A stretch of 64,000 nt of DNA from Duganella sp. BuS-21 (GTDB lineage: Bacteria > Pseudomonadota > Gammaproteobacteria > Burkholderiales > Burkholderiaceae_D): positions 3,968,001-4,032,000 of the forward strand of contig CP097466.1 in assembly GCA_041874725.1 (NCBI GenBank), read 5' to 3'. The notes below the pieces were generated by a model. It was not told where the DNA came from. It did not search any database and saw only the letters and a list, made by a program, of their open reading frames with translations. Made by a program: the position numbers and the translations under genes. Positions 8,505-19,022 of this stretch are shown piece by piece; within the stretch, counting starts at the first letter, position 1; each line of letters opens with the position of its first letter.

Positions 8505-8512
8505 GAGCACTT

Positions 8513-9286
8513 ATGTCCAACATCGATTTGTACGAGGCGTACAAGCGCGTAATCGCCACCACCAAGGACGAGATCATCTGCTGGTGGTACTCCGGAGTGA
8601 TCTCGGCCCAACTCGACGACGGCCTCGACATCCAGTGCACCGGCTGCCAGACGCTGATGGCCTTCAAGGTGCAACACCTGTCGCCGACCAGCATGCGCAT
8701 CGACTGGCTCGAAACCTGTCTGCTACGCGACCTGGAAACCGGCGAGCTCAACGAGTATTACAATAATCCGCTGACCGGCCAGCGCGCCAAGCTGGCCAGC
8801 ACCTTCTACGACGGCCCGGTCACTTACTTCGTCAGCAAGAACGGCGACGGCGTCGATCTGCGCATCGAGCAACACGAAGCTGAAATCCTCTCGACCTCGA
8901 TCACCGCGACGGTGGCGGACGGCCGCATCCTGTTCCGCCAGCGCGAGGAAAAGCGCCGCTCGTTCGGCCAGCAGTCGGGCGGCGGCGCCAAGGAGGCCGG
9001 CGTGCACCTGCAGACCGAATTGCTGTTCGCCGCCGACCTGGCCGAGGCGACCAACCCGGCCAACGACAACGTCGCCTCGACCGGCTACTACAGCGCCGGC
9101 GTGGCTGGCATGATCAGCAAATGGATGGACTTCGGCCAGCGCGGCGGCAATTCGATGGTCAAGGGCGTCACCCACAAGGCGCGCGCAGATGAAATGGTCG
9201 TGCCGAAAGCCTGGGCCGTGTTCCGCGAACGCTTCCCCGACTTCTTCGACGGCGACCGCGTCTCGCCCAAGGAATGGCGCGGCTAA
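8513..9286 (+). CDS. DUF1838 family protein
   Basis: A 257-residue cytosolic protein I assign to DUF1838 from its overall pattern (WWYSGVI, ETCLLRDLETGELNEYYNNP, PKAWAVFRERFPDFF). The family has no settled biochemical role but is repeatedly found in catabolic clusters of proteobacteria. The start ATG follows the ribosome site AGGAGC by six bases, so a longer frame opening inside the previous gene was not used. It is followed by a short hairpin with four T's and then the second NIPSNAP gene. Confidence 0.75.
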   Translation: MSNIDLYEAYKRVIATTKDEIICWWYSGVISAQLDDGLDIQCTGCQTLMAFKVQHLSPTSMRIDWLETCLLRDLETGELNEYYNNPLTGQRAKLASTFYDGPVTYFVSKNGDGVDLRIEQHEAEILSTSITATVADGRILFRQREEKRRSFGQQSGGGAKEAGVHLQTELLFAADLAEATNPANDNVASTGYYSAGVAGMISKWMDFGQRGGNSMVKGVTHKARADEMVVPKAWAVFRERFPDFFDGDRVSPKEWRG

Positions 9287-9308
9287 ACTGCGCCGATCGA
9301 TGTAGCAC

Positions 9309-9332
9309 AGGGACCGCTTGCCGGTCCCTTTT
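9309..9332 (+). terminator. weak hairpin, possible attenuator
   Basis: AGGGACCG and CGGTCCCT form an 8-bp stem with a 5-base loop followed by TTTT, between the DUF1838 and second NIPSNAP genes. It may partly terminate the operon or protect mRNA. Confidence 0.45.
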
Positions 9333-9348
9333 CACACCAGGAGAACCT

Positions 9349-9675
9349 ATGATTATCGAATTGCGCGTCTATCACTGCGCGCCGGGCCATCTGCCGGCGC
9401 TGTGCAAAAGCTTTGAACAAGTCAGCTTGCCGTTCTGGGACAAGCACGGCATCCGCCAGGCCGGCTTCTTCACCACCCTGATAGGCCCCAGCAACCAGAC
9501 CCTGACCTATTTGTTGCAGTGGGACAGCCTGGCCGAGCGCGAACGCATCTGGAACAACTTCGTCACCGATCCGGAGTGGATCGCCTCGCGCAAGGCCACG
9601 GCGGCCACCTCGCCGGTGGTGGAGCGGGTGGAGACGTCGTTCCTGACCCCGACCTCGTTCTCGGCGCTGCGCTAA
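9349..9675 (+). CDS. NIPSNAP family protein (copy 2)
   Basis: A 108-residue NIPSNAP protein very similar along its whole length to the one at 4889-5215 (shared: IELR.YHC, QAGFFTT, IGPSNQTLTYLL, WDSLA, DPEWIA, SALR). It follows a clear ribosome site (AGGAG) and ends the plus-strand operon just before a strong bidirectional terminator. Two paralogues bracketing one operon suggest subunits of a heteromer or two related steps of one pathway. Reaction unknown. Confidence 0.88.
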   Translation: MIIELRVYHCAPGHLPALCKSFEQVSLPFWDKHGIRQAGFFTTLIGPSNQTLTYLLQWDSLAERERIWNNFVTDPEWIASRKATAATSPVVERVETSFLTPTSFSALR

Positions 9676-9686
9676 GCGCGGTCGAC

Positions 9687-9728
9687 AAAAAAGCCGTCAT
9701 TCCGCAAGCGCGGGATGACGGCTTTTTT
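9687..9728. terminator. bidirectional intrinsic terminator
   Basis: A hairpin with arms GCCGTCAT-T-CCGC and GCGG-G-ATGACGGC has an A-run before it and T7 after it. It separates the converging NIPSNAP operon (+) and the tannase operon (-) and can serve both. Confidence 0.88.
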
Positions 9729-9762
9729 TATTGAAGGCCAGGACGCTGAGCGCCGTTTCAGG

Positions 9763-11337
9763 TCACGGCTTCGCAGGCGCGGCTTCGAAGCTGGCGGCAT
9801 CGTTGGGGTCGCCCTTGCCCTTGTAGCGCGCCACGCCCGGATAGGCGTAGTGGGGCCGGGTGAAGCCGATCTTAGTACCAACCGGCAGCGGGAACGCGAT
9901 CGCCGCGCGCTGCGGCGCGCTACGCTCGATATGGCTGCCGATCAGCACCTCGGGCGCCTTGCCCTGCTCGACCCACTGTTCCAGCGCATCCAGATAATCG
10001 ATCGCATCGGCGCCGACGCCATCGTTGGTGCAGTGATTCGTCCCCGGCAACATGAACAGCCGGAAGAAGTCGCGCGTTTGCTGCGGCCCGCCCATGGTAC
10101 GCGTCACGGTCTGATAAAAATCCAGGAAGTTCAAGGGCACGATCTGCGGATCGTTCCAGCCCTGGAAACCGATCAACTTGCCGCCACGGGCCTTGAACTT
10201 GCGCAGGTCCGGATTCGATCCGCTGAAGTAGGGCTCGACCAGGCCGAAGCGCTGCGGATCGCGGTCGAAGTCGAACTGCTTCGCCTGCCAGTCCGGCCCA
10301 ACCGACGCGGCGAGTCCGATATGGCGCATGAATTCGCCACCCAGGTCGGTCGACGGCTTGCCGTCGGCGCTGACGAAGGCGCCCAGCCAATTCAGTTCCG
10401 AGCCGAGCGCCAGGCCGCCGGTGTACAGCGGCTTGCCTTGGGAGTCGTGTGGTCCGGCGTAGATCTTGCGCACCACGGCGACCTGGTCCGGGCTCAGGCA
10501 CTGGTCGGCCTGCGCCGCCGGGCACTGCAGGACCGCCGGATCGAAGTCGCAGCTGCGCGGGTCGGCGAGCTGGCCGTCGCGCAAGCCATCCTTGGCGTCG
10601 CACTGCCGCAACACCGCCGCGTGCAGGCGGCGCACATCCGCTTCCTTCACAATCTCACGGTTGTCGCGGTCGCGGTTGGCCAGCGTGGTCCACAGCAGCT
10701 GCATCGCCGCGCCGGTTTGGTTGATGATCGGGCCGCCGGCGATGATGCCGTCGAAGTCGTCGGGGAAGCGCTCGGCTTCCACCATCGCCTGGCGGCCGCC
10801 GGTGGAACAGCCATAAAAATACGATTTCTTCGGCTGGTCCTGATAAAAGCCGGCCACCAGCGCCTTGCCGACCAGCGCCGTCACATGGGTGGAACGGAAG
10901 GCGAAATCGACCAAGGCCTGCTGATCACGCCCCCAAATCCACTCCCGCGACGGACCGCTGTGGCCCATGTCGGTGCTGATGCACGCGTAGCCGCGGCTGA
11001 GCGGCTGTTCGCAGTAGTACTGCCGCGCCGTACCGCAGGATCCGCCGCAACCGTGCTGGAAGAATTTTTCGTTCCAGCCCTCCAGCGGCAGCGCCAGTGT
11101 AAAGTTCACCGCCGGCGCCACCACTCCGCTCACCAGACAAAGCGCCGGCTGCGTACCGGCGGCGGCCACCAACTCGGCTTTGATGATACGGGTCGGGGCT
11201 TCGGCCGGCATAGCCAATTGCGCACTCGGCAGCGCCGCGCAGCGTTCGGCGCCGGTCTGCGCCGAGGCATGGGCCATGGCGCCGGACGTCAGCAGCAGAG
11301 CAATCATCAAACGAAACAGGAAATTAATGCGCGGCAT
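9763..11337 (-). CDS. exported tannase/feruloyl esterase family protein (copy 1)
   Basis: The 524-residue protein has a Sec signal peptide (hydrophobic 8-25, cleavage near ASA-Q27) and the tannase/feruloyl-esterase pattern: GCGGSCG near 97-103, the nucleophile elbow YFYGCSTGGR with Ser178, and a C-terminal LPGTNHC with the catalytic His. The Cys before the Ser and the one after the His form the family's typical active-site disulfide. Such enzymes release aromatic acids or alcohols from esters in the periplasm or outside the cell. It is the last gene of a six-gene minus-strand operon and a full-length paralogue of its upstream neighbour, 24 bases away. Confidence 0.9.
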   Translation of the reverse strand: MPRINFLFRLMIALLLTSGAMAHASAQTGAERCAALPSAQLAMPAEAPTRIIKAELVAAAGTQPALCLVSGVVAPAVNFTLALPLEGWNEKFFQHGCGGSCGTARQYYCEQPLSRGYACISTDMGHSGPSREWIWGRDQQALVDFAFRSTHVTALVGKALVAGFYQDQPKKSYFYGCSTGGRQAMVEAERFPDDFDGIIAGGPIINQTGAAMQLLWTTLANRDRDNREIVKEADVRRLHAAVLRQCDAKDGLRDGQLADPRSCDFDPAVLQCPAAQADQCLSPDQVAVVRKIYAGPHDSQGKPLYTGGLALGSELNWLGAFVSADGKPSTDLGGEFMRHIGLAASVGPDWQAKQFDFDRDPQRFGLVEPYFSGSNPDLRKFKARGGKLIGFQGWNDPQIVPLNFLDFYQTVTRTMGGPQQTRDFFRLFMLPGTNHCTNDGVGADAIDYLDALEQWVEQGKAPEVLIGSHIERSAPQRAAIAFPLPVGTKIGFTRPHYAYPGVARYKGKGDPNDAASFEAAPAKP

Positions 11338-11361
11338 GGGAGTCTACTCCGATCTATAAAA

Positions 11362-12936
11362 TTAGTATTGCGGGCCTTCGACCCGTTCAAAACTGGCGGC
11401 GTCGTTCGGATCGCCCTTGCCCCGGTAGCGATGCTGCGCAGGGAACGGGAAATGCGGCCGGGTGAAGTCGACGTTCGACAGCGGGAAGGTCAGCGAGCGG
11501 CGGTACGGCACGTCGCGCACCACGTGGCTGCCCAGCATCATCTCCGGCGCCCGGCCCTGCTCCACCCATTGCTCAAGGTATTCCACATAGTTGATCGCGT
11601 CGGCGCCGACGCCGTCGCTGGAACAGTGGCGCATGCCGGGCACCATGAACAGGCGGAAAAAGTCGCCGGTCTGCTTCGGTCCATCCATCACCTTCACCAC
11701 GTTGCGATAATAATCAAGGTAGTTCAGCGGCACCACCGAATTATCGTCCCAGCCCTGGAAACCGATCATCTTGCCGCCGCGCGCCTTGAATTTGCGCAGG
11801 TCGGGATTATTGGCGTTGAAGATAGGCGAGACCAGCCCGACACGCTGCGGATCGCGCTCAAAATCAAAGTCGGTGGCTTTCCAAGCGGGACCGGGCGCCG
11901 GGCTGAAACCGGCGTAGCGCCACAAGTCGGTAATGAATCCGAGGTATAGCGGAGGCTTACCGTCGGCGCTGATGAAGGCGCCCAGCCAGCTCATTTCCGA
12001 GCCGGGCATCATACCGCCGGTGTACAACGGTTCACCGTTGGCGCGCTCGGGGCCGCTATAGATTTTCTTGGCGGCGGTCGATTGTTGCGCAGTCAGACAA
12101 ACCTTGTCGTCGCCGGCGCCGGCCTTGCACATCAGCGGCGCGAAATTCACCTTGCACTGGCGCGGATCTCCGATCAAGCCGTCGCGCAGGCCGTCGGCCG
12201 TATCGCATTGCTCGATCACCGCCCGGTGCAACAACGCCACCTGCGGCTGATGCAGAATCTCCCGGCCGTCACCGTCGAGATTGGCCAGCACGCTCCACAG
12301 CAGTTGAATGGCGGCGCCGGTCTCGTCGATCGCCGGCGCGCCGGCGATGATGCCGTCGAAATCGTCGGGGAACACTTGTGCCGCCATCAGGGCCTGACGG
12401 CCGCCGGTCGAGCAGCCATAGAAATACGACTTGGCGGCCGCCTGGCGATAATATGCCTGCAACACGGCGCGCCCGGCCAGCGTGGCGCGGTGCGTCGCGC
12501 GGAAGCCGAAATCGACCAGGGCCTTCAAGTCCTGGCCGAAACGCCAGTCGACCGTCGTGCCGCGGTGACCCATGTCGGTGCCGAGGCAGGCGTAATGGCG
12601 CTTCAGCGGCTCGTCGCAAAAATACAGCTTAGCGCTGCCGCAGGCGCCGCCGCAGCCGGTCTGGAAATATTTACCGTTCCAGCCGTCGAGCGGCATGGCG
12701 ATGAGGAAACCGATGCTACCGTCGATGGTGCCGCTGACCTGGCAGGCAGGCGGCAAGTCCGTCTGCACCTGCAGAACCTCGGTCTTGTCGATCCTGGTCG
12801 GTGCGTCCATCAAGGCATGCAGGTCTAGGCCGGCCAGCGCGGCGCAGCGCGCCTCGGCGTCGCTGGAGGCCTGCGCCGCCGGCGCCATTGCCATCCACGC
12901 GAATAGTACGATAAGGAGGTGCCGTAACGGTTTCAT
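11362..12936 (-). CDS. exported tannase/feruloyl esterase family protein (copy 2)
   Basis: Also 524 residues, with a signal peptide ending near AQA-S24, GCGGACG at 94-100, nucleophile Ser176 in FYGCSTGGR, and MVPGMRHC holding the catalytic His and paired Cys. The paralogue downstream has the same length and order of motifs, so the pair arose by tandem duplication and then diverged, perhaps to handle different esters of one substrate. The start is fixed by a near-perfect Shine-Dalgarno (AAGGAGG) eight bases upstream. It follows the isocitrate-lyase-type gene by 12 bases. Confidence 0.9.
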   Translation of the reverse strand: MKPLRHLLIVLFAWMAMAPAAQASSDAEARCAALAGLDLHALMDAPTRIDKTEVLQVQTDLPPACQVSGTIDGSIGFLIAMPLDGWNGKYFQTGCGGACGSAKLYFCDEPLKRHYACLGTDMGHRGTTVDWRFGQDLKALVDFGFRATHRATLAGRAVLQAYYRQAAAKSYFYGCSTGGRQALMAAQVFPDDFDGIIAGAPAIDETGAAIQLLWSVLANLDGDGREILHQPQVALLHRAVIEQCDTADGLRDGLIGDPRQCKVNFAPLMCKAGAGDDKVCLTAQQSTAAKKIYSGPERANGEPLYTGGMMPGSEMSWLGAFISADGKPPLYLGFITDLWRYAGFSPAPGPAWKATDFDFERDPQRVGLVSPIFNANNPDLRKFKARGGKMIGFQGWDDNSVVPLNYLDYYRNVVKVMDGPKQTGDFFRLFMVPGMRHCSSDGVGADAINYVEYLEQWVEQGRAPEMMLGSHVVRDVPYRRSLTFPLSNVDFTRPHFPFPAQHRYRGKGDPNDAASFERVEGPQY

Positions 12937-12948
12937 CGATAACCTCCT

Positions 12949-13824
12949 TTACTTGGCCCAGCGCTTTTCGAAATCCCACACCGCATCGAAGCCGATCAAC
13001 TCGCAGAATTCCATGAAGTCGTACATCGGCTGGTCAGGGGACTGGCTCAGACCCTGGTTTTTCAGGCGCAGCAGCGCCTGTTCCATGGCGCTGGCGGCGA
13101 CCAGGCTGGTCATCGAAGGATAAATGGCGAAGGCGTAGCCGAGTTCCTTCAAGCGCGTCGCCGGCAAGATCGGCGTCTTGCCGCCGTCGGCCATATTCGC
13201 CATCATCGGCAGCTCGAAAGCCGAGCAGGCGGTGCGCATTTCATCCTCCGACTGTGGCGCCTCGAAGAACAGCACATCGGCGCCGGCCTTGGCGTAGGCC
13301 TCCAGGCGGCGCAACGCGGCATCGACGCCCTCGCCCGCGCGGGCATCGGTACGGGCGATGATCAGGAAGTTTTCCTTGTCGGTGCGCGCTTCCGCCGCGA
13401 CCTGGATTTTCTCCGCCATGTCTTGGGCCGGGATGCAGCGCTTGTAAGGGGTATGGCCGCATTTCTTCGGAAACTCCTGGTCCTCCAGTTGGATCGCGGT
13501 GACGCCGACTGCCTCGTAACCCTTGACCGTGTGGTGCACATTGAGCAGCCCGCCGTAGCCGGTGTCGCCGTCGGCGATCACCGCCGCGTTGCTGCTGCGT
13601 ACCAGCGTCGCCATCCGGTCGACCATATCGGTGTAGGTCACGATGCCGGCGTCGGGCAGCCCGGCGTTCGACGCCGTCAGCCAGTACCCGGTGCCGTAGA
13701 CCAGGTCGAATCCGACCTTGTTAGCCATGGCCGTGGCGATCATGTCCTGCATGCCGGGCACGACGAAGAATTCTTTGGAGGCGAGTTTTTCGCGGAAAAT
13801 CGGGTTTGCCATCTTGGTATCCAT
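12949..13824 (-). CDS. isocitrate lyase/PEP mutase superfamily lyase
   Basis: A 291-residue TIM-barrel protein of the isocitrate lyase/PEP mutase superfamily. It shows ADGDTGYGG with metal-binding acids near 85-93, the lyase signature KKCGH (active-site Cys) near 120, and IARTDAR. The KKCGH loop separates true lyases from PEP mutase. Candidates are 2-methylisocitrate lyase, citramalate lyase-like, oxaloacetate hydrolase or 2,3-dimethylmalate lyase. Being directly downstream of LeuD and LeuC homologues favours a hydroxy-diacid such as (R)-citramalate or dimethylmalate made by that hydratase. An alternative start is Met5. Confidence 0.88.
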   Translation of the reverse strand: MDTKMANPIFREKLASKEFFVVPGMQDMIATAMANKVGFDLVYGTGYWLTASNAGLPDAGIVTYTDMVDRMATLVRSSNAAVIADGDTGYGGLLNVHHTVKGYEAVGVTAIQLEDQEFPKKCGHTPYKRCIPAQDMAEKIQVAAEARTDKENFLIIARTDARAGEGVDAALRRLEAYAKAGADVLFFEAPQSEDEMRTACSAFELPMMANMADGGKTPILPATRLKELGYAFAIYPSMTSLVAASAMEQALLRLKNQGLSQSPDQPMYDFMEFCELIGFDAVWDFEKRWAK

Positions 13825-13858
13825 TGAGGTTAAAAGTGAGTGGGCCGGCGGGCGCCGG

Positions 13859-14467
13859 TCAGCAATACAGCCAGGGCATGCCGTGCCGCTGCCGCGCTTC
13901 GAAGGCAGCGATGGCGGCGCTTTCCTGGTGTTGGATCATGGCGATTTCATCCCAGCCGTTCAACAAGGCGTTGCGGCGCCATGCTGGAATCTCGAAGGCG
14001 ATCGCCTCGCCATCGGCGCGCAGCACTTGCTGCCCCTGCAGATCGACCGTCAGCGCCAGTCCGGCTTCGGCGTCGCGCTGCAAGCCGGCCAGCGCCGCCG
14101 CCGATACCGTCACCGGCAACATGCTGTTGCGAAAGCAGTTGGCGTGAAAGATCTCGCCGAAACTGGTCGAGATCACACAGCGGATGCCAAAATCGTTCAG
14201 CGCCCACGGTGCCTGTTCACGACTCGATCCTGAGCCGAAATTGTCACCGGCGATCAGGATGCGGGCCTGGCGGAACGGCTCGCGGTTGAGCACGAAATCG
14301 GGCCGTTCCTGGCCTTCGGGGTCGAAGCGACGCTCGTAAAAGGCGTAACGCCCCAACCCTTTTTTTTCGGTCAGCAGCAGGAAGCGGGCCGGAAAAATGA
14401 TGTCGGTGTCGATATTCGCCTCGGGCAGCGAGGCGGCCGTGGCGCGCAGTATGGTGAATTTTTCCAT
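13859..14467 (-). CDS. leuD: LeuD-type isomerase/hydratase small subunit
   Basis: A 202-residue swivelling-domain subunit of the aconitase/isopropylmalate isomerase family: NIDTDIIFPARFL near 18-30 and GDNFGSGSSREQAPWAL near 75-91. It pairs with the LeuC-type subunit two bases upstream. Although the sequence looks like leuD, there is no leuB or leuA here; instead an isocitrate-lyase-type lyase follows. It is therefore probably not the leucine-pathway copy but a catabolic hydratase acting on citraconate, maleate or dimethylmaleate. Gene symbol is given for family only. Confidence 0.85.
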   Translation of the reverse strand: MEKFTILRATAASLPEANIDTDIIFPARFLLLTEKKGLGRYAFYERRFDPEGQERPDFVLNREPFRQARILIAGDNFGSGSSREQAPWALNDFGIRCVISTSFGEIFHANCFRNSMLPVTVSAAALAGLQRDAEAGLALTVDLQGQQVLRADGEAIAFEIPAWRRNALLNGWDEIAMIQHQESAAIAAFEARQRHGMPWLYC

Positions 14468-14469
14468 GG

Positions 14470-15872
<1,403 letters not shown>

Positions 15873-15873
<1 letters not shown>

Positions 15874-17360
15874 CACTTACCCAGGCCGAAACGCTGCATC
15901 TTGACCGGATCGATGGCGATGCTGGTGGTTTTGTACTCGGTGAAGAACTCGGCGCTGGTGGTGGCGCCGTCGCGGCCGACACCGGATTCCTTGTAGCCGC
16001 CGAACGGCGCGCGCAGTTCACGCATCATCGGCGTGTTGACCCACACCACGCCGGCGCGGATCTCGCGGCTGCAACGCATGGTTTCGTTCAAGCCTTCGGT
16101 CCACACATACGACACCAGGCCAAAACTGGAATTATTGGCGATGCGGATGGCGTCATCGAGCGTGTCGAAGATGACGAAGGTGGCGAACGGACCAAACACC
16201 TCCTCCTGGCAGATGCGCGCGTTGTCGCTGTCGACCAGCACCGCGGTCGGCTCAATATAGAAACCCTTGTCGAAGCCATCGGCGCGGCGGCCACCGGTCA
16301 GCAGGATGGCGCCGTCCTCGGTCGCCACCTCAACGAAGCTGAGCACGCGTTCCATGTGCTGACGGTAGGCGAGCGGACCCATTTCGGTCTGCTCCTGCGT
16401 CGGATCACCGATGCGGATGCGCTTGGCGCGCGCGACGAAATCAGCGATGAATTTGTCGGCGATGTCGCGCTGCAGCAGGATGCGCGAGCCGGCCAGGCAC
16501 TGCTGGCCATTGTTGGAGTAAATTCCGGCCAAGGTGCCGTCCAGCGCTTGTTCCAGGTCGGCGTTGTTGAACACGATGCTGGCCGACTTGCCGCCCAACT
16601 CAAGAATACAGGGTTTCAGATTCTGCCCGGCGGCGGCCATGATGGCGCGCCCGGTCGAGGAACCGCCGGTGAAGCCGACCATATCGATGCCGGGATGCGA
16701 GACGAGCGACACTCCGGTCACGCCGCCGCGCCCGTTGACCAGATTGACCACGCCCGGTGGCAGGCCCGCCTCGTGGAATAATTCGACCATGCGCAGCATC
16801 GACAGCGGTGTGTATTCCGACGGTTTCAGCACGCACGTGTTGCCGAAAGCTATGCAGGTGGCGACCCGCATCGACGCCAGCGCCAGCGGCGCGTTCCACG
16901 GCGCGATCAGCGCGCCCACGCCCTTCGGCTCGCGGGTAACATAGGTGAGGTAGTTGGCGGTTTGGGTATATGTCTGGCCGGCGACGTTGCTGGCGACCTC
17001 GGCGAACATCTCGAAGTTCTTGGCGGCGCGCTTGATGTGATGGCGCACGCCGGATATCGGCAGGCCGGTGTGCGCCACTTCCATCCGCAGCAGCTCCTCG
17101 CTGTTGGCCAGCAACACATCGTGGATTTTGTACAGGATATCTTTGCGCGCGTCGATGTCCATGCGGGGCCACGGTCCCTGGTCGAAAGCGCGCCGCGCGG
17201 CGAGCACCGCCAGATCGACCGCGCCGGCGTCGGCCTCGCGCAGTTGACCGATGACCTGCTCGGTGGCCGGGTCGATGACGGGAATGTCGAAGCCGCCGTC
17301 TTGCATTGGCAGCGCGGCGCCGTCGATGAAACTCGGAATTTGGGCGATGGATGTGGACAT
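15873..17360 (-). CDS. NAD(P)-dependent aldehyde dehydrogenase
   Basis: A 495-residue aldehyde dehydrogenase: cofactor segment [25 protein letters not shown], the general base Glu in [12 protein letters not shown] and the nucleophile Cys in [10 protein letters not shown]. It resembles the betaine/phenylacetaldehyde/hydroxymuconic-semialdehyde group more than GabD. It would oxidise an aldehyde intermediate to the acid using NAD. First gene of the minus-strand operon running through LeuCD, the lyase and two tannases. A longer in-frame start exists upstream but MSTSIAQIP fits the family. The divergent gap to 17563 holds operator-like dyads. Confidence 0.92.
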
Positions 17361-17440
17361 GGTGGCGTTCCGGTGGGCGTGTGGATAATGACAGCCACGA
17401 TACCGCGCCCACCCGCCGCCGAAAAACCGGCGGCGGCGAC

Positions 17441-17457
17441 TATCCACCGTGCGGAAT
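17441..17457. promoter_or_regulatory. operator-like dyad (site 4)
   Basis: TATCCACCGTGCGGAAT keeps TATCC and CGGA at the standard spacing, between the divergent aldehyde dehydrogenase operon and the alpha/beta hydrolase gene. A related TCTCCGCAGTGCGGTTG follows about 28 bases later, near 17471. Confidence 0.5.
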
Positions 17458-17562
17458 TAAGACCCCGTTTTCTCCGCAGTGCGGTTGCGCGGCGGTGATT
17501 ATCTGCGCCGCGCCGGCGCGCCGGTTATGTTAAGGATTTGACCAACCTGAAAGGACAGCAGC

Positions 17563-18414
17563 ATGCACAACCCACTTCCCAAGATGAGCCGCCGTTACGT
17601 GGAAACAGACCGTGGCGACATCCATCTGGCCGAAGCCGGCGCCGGCGACAACACCTTGGTTATGCTCAGCATCACCTCCTTCGGTGGCGTACTGCTCGAC
17701 CAGGCCCTGCCCCAACTGGCGGCGCGCGGCTACCGCGTTCTGGCGCTGGACCTGATGGGTTACGGCCGCTCGGACCGGCGCACCGATGTATGGCGCGTCG
17801 AAGACTTCGCCGACAATATCGTGCAGGCGCTGGAACGGCTGGAGGTTACGCCGCGCGGCCTGGTTTGCGGTCATTTTTCCGGTTGGACCGGCATTGAGAT
17901 CGCCTCGCGCGGCCATCCCGGCCTGCAAGGACTGGTATTGGACGGCACCCCCATCATCGCGCGCGCGACCCGGGAAGCCAACAAATTGAAGCCGCCGGCG
18001 CCGCCAGCGCCATGGACCGAGGACGGCGCCCACGCGGTGGCCAAATGGAAGATGGTGTATGGCCTGATCAAGAAGCTGGACCCGCACATGATTCTGGAGG
18101 CGTCGCCAAGCATGAAATTCCGCCAGGCCTATCTGGCGCTGCTGGAATCAGTGTCGTTCGATCCAGGCACCATGGACGCCGCGACCTGGTTCGAGATCGA
18201 AGAAAAAATGCCGCTGGTGCGCCAGCCGACTCTGGTCATGTGCGGCGACTACGACTGGAACCTACCGCACCACCCGGCGATCGTGGCGGCCCTGCCGGAC
18301 GCGCGCGAGGTCCGCTTCGCTGACACCCATCCACTACATGAGCTGTCGCGCCCCGACCGCGCGGCGGAATATGTGGAACAGCTCGACCGCTTCTTCCTCG
18401 GCCTATCCACCTGA
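17563..18414 (+). CDS. alpha/beta hydrolase with atypical nucleophile elbow
   Basis: A 283-residue alpha/beta-fold protein with DLMGYGRSDR near 63-72 and a C-terminal His in DTHPLHELSRP. At the nucleophile elbow it reads GHFSG (103-107): the residue at the Ser position of G-x-S-x-G is Phe105, with Ser shifted to 106. It may use Ser106, another residue, or be non-hydrolytic. It stands alone on the plus strand, divergent from the aldehyde dehydrogenase operon, and is followed by a strong terminator shared with the DUF1993 gene. Confidence 0.85.
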   Translation: MHNPLPKMSRRYVETDRGDIHLAEAGAGDNTLVMLSITSFGGVLLDQALPQLAARGYRVLALDLMGYGRSDRRTDVWRVEDFADNIVQALERLEVTPRGLVCGHFSGWTGIEIASRGHPGLQGLVLDGTPIIARATREANKLKPPAPPAPWTEDGAHAVAKWKMVYGLIKKLDPHMILEASPSMKFRQAYLALLESVSFDPGTMDAATWFEIEEKMPLVRQPTLVMCGDYDWNLPHHPAIVAALPDAREVRFADTHPLHELSRPDRAAEYVEQLDRFFLGLST

Positions 18415-18422
18415 GGCCGAAA

Positions 18423-18456
18423 AAAACGCCGGGTTCTGAACAGAACCCGGCGTTTT
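18423..18456. terminator. bidirectional intrinsic terminator
   Basis: A perfect 16-bp stem (arms AAAACGCCGGGTTCTG and CAGAACCCGGCGTTTT) with a two-base centre sits between the converging alpha/beta hydrolase (+) and DUF1993 (-) genes, with A/T runs suited to both directions. Confidence 0.92.
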
Positions 18457-18482
18457 CCCGTCGGCGCGCGGCGCCCGCCGGT

Positions 18483-18989
18483 TCAATACACGTGCAGGTA
18501 ATCCGGCTTTTGCAGCTTGACGCCGTTGTTGCGCAGGATATCGTAGGCGGTGGTCACGTGGAAGGCGAACTGCGGCATCACCGCGTGCAACAAGTAGGGT
18601 TGGCCCAGATAGCGGCGGGTGGTGGTGGCGACCATGTAGGTGATCTCCTTATCCTCGCTGCCGTTGATCTGTTCCGGCGTCAGTGTGTCGAGAAAGGCCA
18701 GCACCGCCGCGATGCGTCCCTGCGCTTCGGCGAAGCCGCCTTCGACGCCCTCGTACTTGGGCACGTCCAGCCCGGCCAGGCGCGCGGCGCAGCTCTTGGA
18801 AAACTCGGTCGCCACCAACACCTGGCGCGCCAGGTTGAACATATTGGGATACAGCCGCGCCGTCAGCAGCACCTCGGCATCTGCGTGCAACTCCTCGGCG
18901 TAGGCCTCACCCTTAGCCAGCACGGCCGACAGGCCGCCCAGCAACTGCTTGAAAACCGGAACCGAAGCGGCGTACATCGAAATGCTCAT
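18483..18989 (-). CDS. DUF1993 family protein
   Basis: A 168-residue, mostly helical cytosolic protein of the DUF1993 family (start MSISMYAASVPVFKQLLGGL, conserved YPNMFNLARQV and LPHAVMPQFAFHVTTAYDILR-like end). The family resembles DinB-like four-helix proteins but has no established role. Last gene of the TonB receptor operon, 34 bases after the decarboxylase-like gene. Confidence 0.8.
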   Translation of the reverse strand: MSISMYAASVPVFKQLLGGLSAVLAKGEAYAEELHADAEVLLTARLYPNMFNLARQVLVATEFSKSCAARLAGLDVPKYEGVEGGFAEAQGRIAAVLAFLDTLTPEQINGSEDKEITYMVATTTRRYLGQPYLLHAVMPQFAFHVTTAYDILRNNGVKLQKPDYLHVY

Positions 18990-19022
18990 GGGATACTTTC
19001 ATCTAAGAAGGAATAAATCAAA

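Noticed and set aside
9715..11949. 744-codon plus-strand open frame opposite the tannase genes
   Set aside because: It mirrors the codon pattern of the minus-strand esterases, has His/Arg/Gln-rich composition and no family motif; a GC-driven antisense shadow.
18398..18414. TATCCACCTGAGG as a further operator site
   Set aside because: It lies in the last codons of the hydrolase gene with no right half-site and no downstream promoter context; the same applies to TATCCATCTGACGG at the amidase stop.
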